Source of the DNA: Aureococcus anophagefferens
Lineage: Eukaryota > Sar > Pelagophyceae > Pelagomonadales > Pelagomonadaceae
Direction: 5' to 3'
Assembly (NCBI RefSeq): GCF_000186865.1
Contig: NW_008705563.1
Coordinates: 445,018 to 482,476, forward strand
Length of the DNA stretch: 37,459 nucleotides
This document shows positions 32,583 through 37,459 of the stretch, piece by piece. The position numbers were made by a program, and so were the translations under genes. Position 1 is the stretch's first letter, and every line of letters starts with the position of its first letter. The notes beneath the pieces are model-generated. The model searched no databases. It was not told the origin of the DNA and saw only the letters and a list, made by a program, of their open reading frames with translations.

Positions 32583-33374
32583 TTAGCCCGACGACGGCGG
32601 CGCCGGGAGCCGGTCCTCGAGCGCCTTCGCGACCCGCGCGAGGGCCGCGTCGTTGCTCTTGAGCTTCTCGTGGAGCGCCTGCTGCTCGAGGAGCGCGCGC
32701 TTGAGCTTGGCCGCGTCCTCGGCGGAGGCGTCGTGGAGGCCCCTGAGCGAGAGGAGCCGCGCGAGGACCGCGGCGACGGCGGCGGACGGCGGCGCCGCGC
32801 GGAGCGTCGCCTCGTCCGCGGCGAGGTCCGCGGCGCCGACGGCCGCGGCCGCGGCGGCCGCGGGCGGCGCCGGCGGCACTGGCGCCGCGGCGCCGCGCGC
32901 GGCGGCGCCCCGGAGCGCGTCCGCCGCCGCCGCGCGCGCGGCCCGCGCCGCGGCCGCCGCGTCCGGCGGCGGCGGCGGCGGCGGCTCCGCGGGCAGGCCC
33001 GCCGCGAGGCGCTCGAGGCTCAGGCGCAGGGCCTCGACGTCGTGGAGGAGCGTCGCGCCGCCGTCGGCGTCGTAGGCCTCCGGCGACCGCTCGAGCTCCG
33101 CGCGGAGCTCGCCGGCCTCGCGCCGGAGCCGCGCGAGCTTGAGCCGCGGCGCCTCGTAGCTCGACCGCTGCTGCGGTGCGCCCAGCGCGCCGGCGAGGGG
33201 CCGGCCCGCGGCGTCGAGGGCCGTGGCGTCGAAGGCCGCGGCGAAGGACCGGTGGAGCGCGAGCGGCGACGTCTCGATGCCCGGCGTCGGCGGCGCGGCG
33301 TAGGCCTCGGCGGCGGCCGGCGCGTCGGCCGCATGCTCCGTCTCCGGCGCGTACTCGAAGACCTGCTCGGCCAT
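32583..33374 (-). CDS. Dynamitin-like protein (dynactin subunit 2)
   Basis: Dynactin p50 links the dynactin shoulder and arm to the rest of the complex that activates dynein. Protein of 263 aa, shorter than the ~400 aa of animals. The N-terminus MAEQVFEYAPETEHAADA recalls the dynamitin VYETSDLPEDD motif. SYEAPRLKLARLRREAGELR starts a coiled coil. A Pro/Ala-rich low-complexity middle follows. The C-terminal AAVAAVLARLLSLRGLHDAS, LLEQQALHEKLKSNDAALAR match the dynamitin P.LV.RL.tL..LH..A....L..LE..Q..I...L..N pattern. Divergent sequence and heavy Ala bias keep confidence moderate; another coiled-coil protein is possible. ATG at 33374 in GCCATGG context. Confidence 0.6.
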   Translation of the reverse strand: MAEQVFEYAPETEHAADAPAAAEAYAAPPTPGIETSPLALHRSFAAAFDATALDAAGRPLAGALGAPQQRSSYEAPRLKLARLRREAGELRAELERSPEAYDADGGATLLHDVEALRLSLERLAAGLPAEPPPPPPPDAAAAARAARAAAADALRGAAARGAAAPVPPAPPAAAAAAAVGAADLAADEATLRAAPPSAAVAAVLARLLSLRGLHDASAEDAAKLKRALLEQQALHEKLKSNDAALARVAKALEDRLPAPPSSG

Positions 33375-33611
33375 GGTGGAGCGGTGGTGGTGTTCCAGCG
33401 ACCGCCGCGGGCGCGGCTGATTGCGGCGCGCGCCGGCGCGAGCAGCGGCGATTCGAAGCGTCCACCTCGCGCGCCGAGACCCAGTTTGTTGACATCAGCG
33501 TTGAGCTGCAAGATCACATGCTGAAGAGCGCGTTGGGGATGGGCAAGCTTGTAGGGGCAGCCCAACGCGCGCCTCTCCGCCGCAGACGATGCCCATGATC
33601 TTAGATAAACA
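33375..33611. promoter_or_regulatory. Shared divergent promoter, dynamitin-like / repeat protein
   Basis: 237 bp between divergent ATGs, with an AT-richer stretch next to the plus-strand start (TTAGATAAACAATG). No recognised core motif. Confidence 0.4.
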
Positions 33612-36600
33612 ATGAACGCCGATTCGTCGGCCGTCGAGGCCTTCGTCGCCGACGAGCGGCGCAAGCGGCGCGCGGCGGCCCAGCGCCAGGCGGCGCTCCA
33701 GGAGCGGTCGCGGCGCGCCGCCGACGTCGGCCGGCGGCGCCTCAGCGCGGCGTTGGTCGTCGGCAACGCGCCGCGGCGGCGCAAGGAGCGCGAGGCCGCC
33801 GCGCGGCGCGCGGCCATGGACTGGCTCCGCAAGGACGACGACGAGGCGAGCGAGATCCACATGTGGCCGCGCGTGCGCGCGGCGCCCGCGCGCGTCCCCC
33901 AGGACGCGGCGTCGCGCCAGGACAGCGCGTCGCTCGCGAGCGGGAGCCTCGCCGAGTCCGGGTCCTTCGCCGTCGACGCCGCGCGGCTCCGCGACCCCGA
34001 CGCGGCGCCCGAGCGCTGGGAGAGGGGGGACGAAGACGCGTCCGGCGCGACGCCCGACTACGGCGCCCTGCTCGACGCGCTGGGCCAGGGCGCGCTGGCG
34101 GCGCTCGCGGGGGACCGGCGCGACGAGTTCTCGCGGAACAACGCCCGGGACCTCGAGGCGCGCGCGCGCGAGAAGGAGAACCTCGAGACCGCGGAGGGCA
34201 AGGGCCGCCGCGACGCCGTGAGGACGGACCGGGGCAAGGTCGTCGACATGCGCGACCACTACGAGCAGCTCGCGGCGCGGCGCCACCGCGACGACGAGAG
34301 CTCGCTCGACGAGAGCGACGGCGGCCTCGAGCCCTCGACGGCGACGGCGACGCGCGCGTCCACGGACGCGCCCGCGTCGACGTCGTCGTCGTCGAACGCG
34401 GACACGTCCGCGAAGCGCTCCGCCCTCGAGGCCTTCTCCGTGTCCGCCGCGGAGCGGGGCGTCGACACCTGCCGGGCCGTGAGCGACGCGCCGCCGCCGC
34501 CGCGGGAGCCGTCGGCGTCGACGGACAGCGCGGGCGACGCCGTCGACCACGCGGCCGAGGGGCGCCGCAACGCCGCGCGGCGCCGCGGCGCGCTCCCGCG
34601 CGGGGGGGGGTCCGCGCCCTACGTCGCCGACGGCCCGCCGCAGCGCTGGGCCGTCGCCCTCGCGGACGGCCTCGCGGACGGCGGCGGAATGCGCGCGGGC
34701 GACGCGCGGCTCGTCGTCGCCGCGACGCGCCGCGGCTGGGCCGGCGCCGGCGGCGCGGTCTTCGCGGCCGCGGACGAGGGCGCGACCTGGGCCTGGGCGC
34801 CCGCGCCGCCGCCGGCCGAGCCGCCGAGGCGCCTCGAGGCGTCGACGCTGCTCCTCGAGCGGAGCTCGCTCCCGGGCACGGAGGCGACGCTCTTCATCGA
34901 CCGGCCGTCGACGCTCCGTTCGGGGTCCGGGTCGCCGACGCTCGGCTCGTCGCGCGACGACCCGTCGTCGGGCTCGCCGGACGAGGCCTTGGCGTCGCCC
35001 GAGGCGTCGCAGCCCCCGCTGGACGCGTCGTCGTCGTTCGCCGCCGTCGCCGAGGACCGCGCGCGCGCGCTCGCGGAGCTCCAGGTCGAGGCCCGCGTGG
35101 CACTCGAATCTCGACCATGGAGACGCGGGGCCGGGGCGTCCCGAACGAGCCGTCGACGTCCGCGCAGGTCGAGGCGCGCGCGGCGCTGGCGACGGGCCTC
35201 GCGCGCGACTTCCTCGTGGACCGCGCGCGGCGGGCCGTGTCCTGGCAGGACCAGTCGACGTCGCGGGGCCTCGTGGCCGAGAGCCTCGCGTCGGCGACGG
35301 TCGACGACCTCGGCGCGGCCGCGCGGGGCCGCGAGCGGGGCAGCACAAGAGAGCGAAATTCCCAACTTCAAAGGCTCCTATCTCGGTCGTTTTCCACTCG
35401 TTTCGGCTGATTTTTGGACGGGCGATCATCTCTCGGAACGGTCTCGACGCGTGGGCGCTTTTCCCGGAACGCGCGCGCGCGGAACACTCACGTTGAAGCG
35501 ACGTTGAATCACCCTTGTGCTGCCCAGGCCGCGAGGGGCCCGCGCGCGTCGCGCGGATCCTCGCGGACGACGCCGCCGCGGGCCTGGGCGCGGGCGACGC
35601 CTTCGTGGTCGTCGGCGCGGATGCGGACGCGTGGCTCCTCGCGGGCGGCCACTGGGTGCCGCGCGCGGGCGAGGGCCGCGCGTGGGAGTGGCACGACGCG
35701 GCGCCGGCGGACGACCTCGTCGAGGAGAGCCTCTTCCTCGACCGGTCCGTCGTCACCGTGGCGTCGGCGCACGACGGGGGCGCGCCCGCGCCCGCGCCGC
35801 CGGACCGGGGGCCCCGCGCGTGGGCCGCGCTCCGCGCGCCCGCGGGCCGGTGGCGCGCCGGCGACGTCGCGCTCGTGCTCGGCGTCGCGGAGACCCACTT
35901 CCTCCTCGACGGCGGCGCCGTGCTCCTCCGCCACCTCGAGGGCGACGCCTGGGACTGGGCGCCGGCGCCGGACGCGCTGCCCGCGGCGCCCGCGGGCGCG
36001 GGCGCGGAGCGCGCCGAGGCCCCGGCGCTCGACGCGCCGGCGCTCGACGCGTCCCGGGCGGCGGCGCTCGACGCGTCCCACGCCGCGACGCTCGAGACGT
36101 CCCACGCCGCGACGCTCGAGACGTCGCTCCGGACGCCCGCGCACGACGACGACGACGACGACGACGACGCGCCGCTCTTCGGCGCGCCGGCCGTCGCGTC
36201 GTCGCTCTTCGACTCTTTGGCGACGGCCGACTCCGAGCCGCGCTCGCCGTCGCGCTGGACGGCGTCGTCGTCCGCGGGCGCGACGCCCGCGACGGCGTCG
36301 ACGTCCCGCGACACGGCCGCGTCGACGGCGTTCTCGCCGACGCCGTCGAGCGCCGCGGACGCTCAGGCGTCCGCGGAGCGGTTCCTCGCCGCCGAGGCCG
36401 CGCGGGCCGCGACGCGCGGCGACGACGGCGCCTTCCTGCGCCAGGCGGGGCGCCGCGCCCGGGCGGGCGCGGACCTGCGCCTCGCCGCGGAGGAGGCGCG
36501 CGCGGCCGCCGAGGCCGCCGCGCGCGACCTCGCGGACGCGGCCGCCGCGCGCGCGCGGCCGCCGCCCGACGGCGGCGCCGCGGCCGCCGACGACGGCGGC

Positions 36601-37459
36601 GGCACGGTCGTGAGCTTCACCGTCGACGACGACGACGACGAGGTCGTCGCGCGGGTGACGGACGACGACGCGACGGTGGCGTCGCACGCGTCGCGCGGGA
36701 GCCTCGCGTACAGCTTCGGGGGCCTCTCGCCGGGCCGAACTCGAATCTTCCGCCCGACTTCACTGTGCGCGTAGTCGACGGTTTCGACGCAAGGTTTTCT
36801 GCCGTGCTTCGAAAACTCGACAAGAGCCATCGATTCGGCCAAAAATTAGCCGAATCGACTTCGATTTGACCGAGCTAGAGAGGTTTGAAGTTTGGCCGGA
36901 ATGACCCAACATAGGCCTCTCGGAGCTCCGGTCGCTGGCCGAGGACCACTTCGACGACCTCGAGAGCCACTTCGACGACCTCGGCAGCGTCGCGTCGCGC
37001 GAGCACCGCCCCGTCCGCGACGACTGGGCCATCTTCGACCGCTCCGCGGCCGTCGCGCGGAGAGCCGCGGAGCGCGACCGCGCGGCCGCCGCCGCGATCC
37101 CCGAGGAGGCGCCGCTCGCCGTCGCCGTGACGCCGTCCGTGAGCTCGGAGGACGTCGACGAGGACGACGACGCCGAGAGCGTCGCCGAGGCGCCCGCCGA
37201 CGACGGGCCCGTCGAGGCGCCCGCGCCCGCCGGCGACGTCGCTTCGGAAGCGCCCGCGCCGGAGCCGGAGCCCGCGCCCGCGCCCGCGCCCGCGCCCGAA
37301 CCGGCGCCCGAACGGGCGCCGTCGCCGGAGCCGTCGCCGCGCGCGCCGACGCCCGTGGACCGCGCGCCCCTCGAGGCGTTGCCCGCGGCGGCGCTCCAGG
37401 ACGAGCTCGCGCGGCGCATGTTTCCCTGGCGCCACCTGCGGTCGCGGGCGCTGCTCGTC
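33612..37459 (+). CDS. Large unrecognised protein with a three-fold ~55-residue repeat; runs off the right edge
   Basis: Four exons (33612-35084, 35168-35327, 35528-36721, 36915-37459) join in frame to give at least 1124 aa without a stop. The N-terminal ~100 residues are highly basic and helical. A disordered Ser/Asp/Ala region follows. Three related modules lie at about 345-401, 551-606 and 641-694. Each runs R.(A/V)..L, then (R/G)AGD.xVVx, then a GG turn, then EG.(A/T)W.W.(A/P)AP, and the first two are followed by an acidic E.S.L.L(D/E)RS strand. Downstream are a Ser/Thr/Ala linker, an acidic run of eight Asp, an Ala-rich coiled-coil-like stretch, the duplicated HFDDL in DDLESHFDDL, and a Pro/Ala/Glu tract. 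No known domain is recognised. Three introns separate the exons: one probable decayed and two clear introners. Confidence 0.75.
35085..35167 (+). mobile_element. Short intron with 8-bp flanking duplication, probable decayed introner
   Basis: 83-nt GT-AG intron in phase 0, bounded by GTCGAGGC at 35085-35092 and again at 35168-35175, and ending CGCAG. Its removal is required to keep frame (ALAELQ joined to VEARAALATG). This is the introner signature (duplication supplying GT, element ending CAG), but the interior has no clear terminal inverted repeat and no core. CACTCGAATCTCGACC resembles the family-2 left end only weakly. Confidence 0.6.
35328..35527 (+). mobile_element. Introner, family 1, copy 5 (intron of the repeat protein)
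   Basis: Intron of exactly 200 bp. Target duplications GCCGCGAG lie at 35328-35335 and 35528-35535. Terminal repeats are CGGGGCAGCACAAGAG and ACCCTTGTGCTGCCCAG; both carry C where copy 4 has G at both ends. The core is at 35402-35419. Splicing gives AAARGREGPARVARI in frame. It is a GC-AG intron in phase 1, in the same orientation as copies 1, 3 and 4. Confidence 0.94.
36022..36129 (+). repeat. In-frame 24-bp tandem repeat within the repeat protein
   Basis: Units at 36061-36084, 36085-36108 and a partial one at 36109-36129 follow two 15-bp CCGGCGCTCGACGCG-like units. They encode ALDAPALDASRAAALDAS followed by HAATLETSHAATLETS. The repeat lies in the disordered linker after the third module. 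Confidence 0.85.
36145..36168 (+). repeat. (GAC)8 microsatellite encoding eight Asp
   Basis: Eight perfect GAC codons lie inside the coding region of the repeat protein. Confidence 0.95.
36722..36914 (+). mobile_element. Introner, family 2, copy 2 (intron of the repeat protein)
   Basis: Intron of 193 bp with target duplications GCCTCTCG at 36722-36729 and 36915-36922. The left half and middle match the family-2 copy at 24560-24770 (ACTCGAATCTTCCGCCCGAC; TCGACTTCGATTTGACCGAG). The right end is eroded and stops at ACATAG instead of GGCACAG. The core reads GGCCAAAAATTAGCCGAA (36837-36854). Splicing gives AYSFGGLSELRSLAEDH in frame. The intron is GC-AG, phase 1. Confidence 0.9.

Noticed and set aside
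1..37459. A bacterial (actinobacterial-like) origin suggested by the very high GC
   Set aside because: Spliceosomal introns, Cdh1, MOZART1, CCB1, mL46 and heterokont plastid presequences are eukaryotic and algal. No operons or Shine-Dalgarno sites are seen.
1..37459. tRNA, rRNA, CRISPR or riboswitch elements
   Set aside because: Reading the spacers by eye showed no cloverleaf with a GGTTCRANTCC arm, no rRNA-like stretch and no regularly spaced repeats.

Overview
The window looks like nuclear DNA of a very GC-rich photosynthetic stramenopile, most likely a pelagophyte such as Aureococcus anophagefferens. Four things support this. The genes are eukaryotic (Cdh1, MOZART1, a BART-domain protein, mitoribosome factors, a CNG/HCN-like channel). 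Several N-termini carry the heterokont plastid ASAF-type presequence. Exons have extreme GC3. Several genes are interrupted by ~200-bp introner elements of the kind described for Aureococcus by Huff, Zilberman and Roy (2016). The species is inferred, not proven.

Layout, left to right: Cdh1/FZR (+), METTL21-like methyltransferase (-), MOZART1 (+), channel with a cyclic-nucleotide-binding domain (-), plastid MATE transporter (+), multi-pass membrane TKL kinase (-), a ~0.9 kb stretch of repeats and coding-like scraps, RsfS/Iojap (-), BART-domain protein (+), plastid-targeted unknown (+), secreted Cys-rich/Tudor-like protein with broken frame (-), CNBD protein across a 50-N gap (+), SAM methyltransferase (+), zinc-finger protein (-), basic unknown protein (+), alanyl-tRNA synthetase (+), MAP2K-like kinase (-), CCB1 for cytochrome b6f assembly (+), mitoribosomal mL46 (+), a 36-aa ORF (+), secreted aldo/keto-reductase-like protein (-), lower-GC multi-pass membrane protein (+), sulfotransferase (-), dynamitin-like protein (-), and a large unknown protein with a three-fold repeat that runs off the right edge (+). 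Genes alternate strand almost strictly. Convergent stops lie as little as 6-12 bp apart, and divergent pairs share 0.14-0.3 kb promoters.

The most notable system is the introners. Seven clear insertions and one probable decayed one fall into two families. Each is flanked by an 8-bp target duplication that begins GC or GT, and each ends in CAG or TAG. Splicing from the left duplication to the right one restores the reading frame every time. The 3' splice site is carried by the element and the 5' splice site is taken from the duplicated host sequence. Six of eight use GC donors. Both orientations occur. Two exons lying between neighbouring insertions are 149 and 160 nt, which is nucleosome-sized. 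The two families have different termini but share an 18-bp AT-richer core.

Other points: a channel whose selectivity filter reads AFA where GYG is expected, a Cdh1 with no Ile-Arg tail, an aldo/keto reductase missing two catalytic residues, a MAP2K-like kinase with no phosphorylatable loop residues, and a possibly novel ~55-aa repeat in the last gene.
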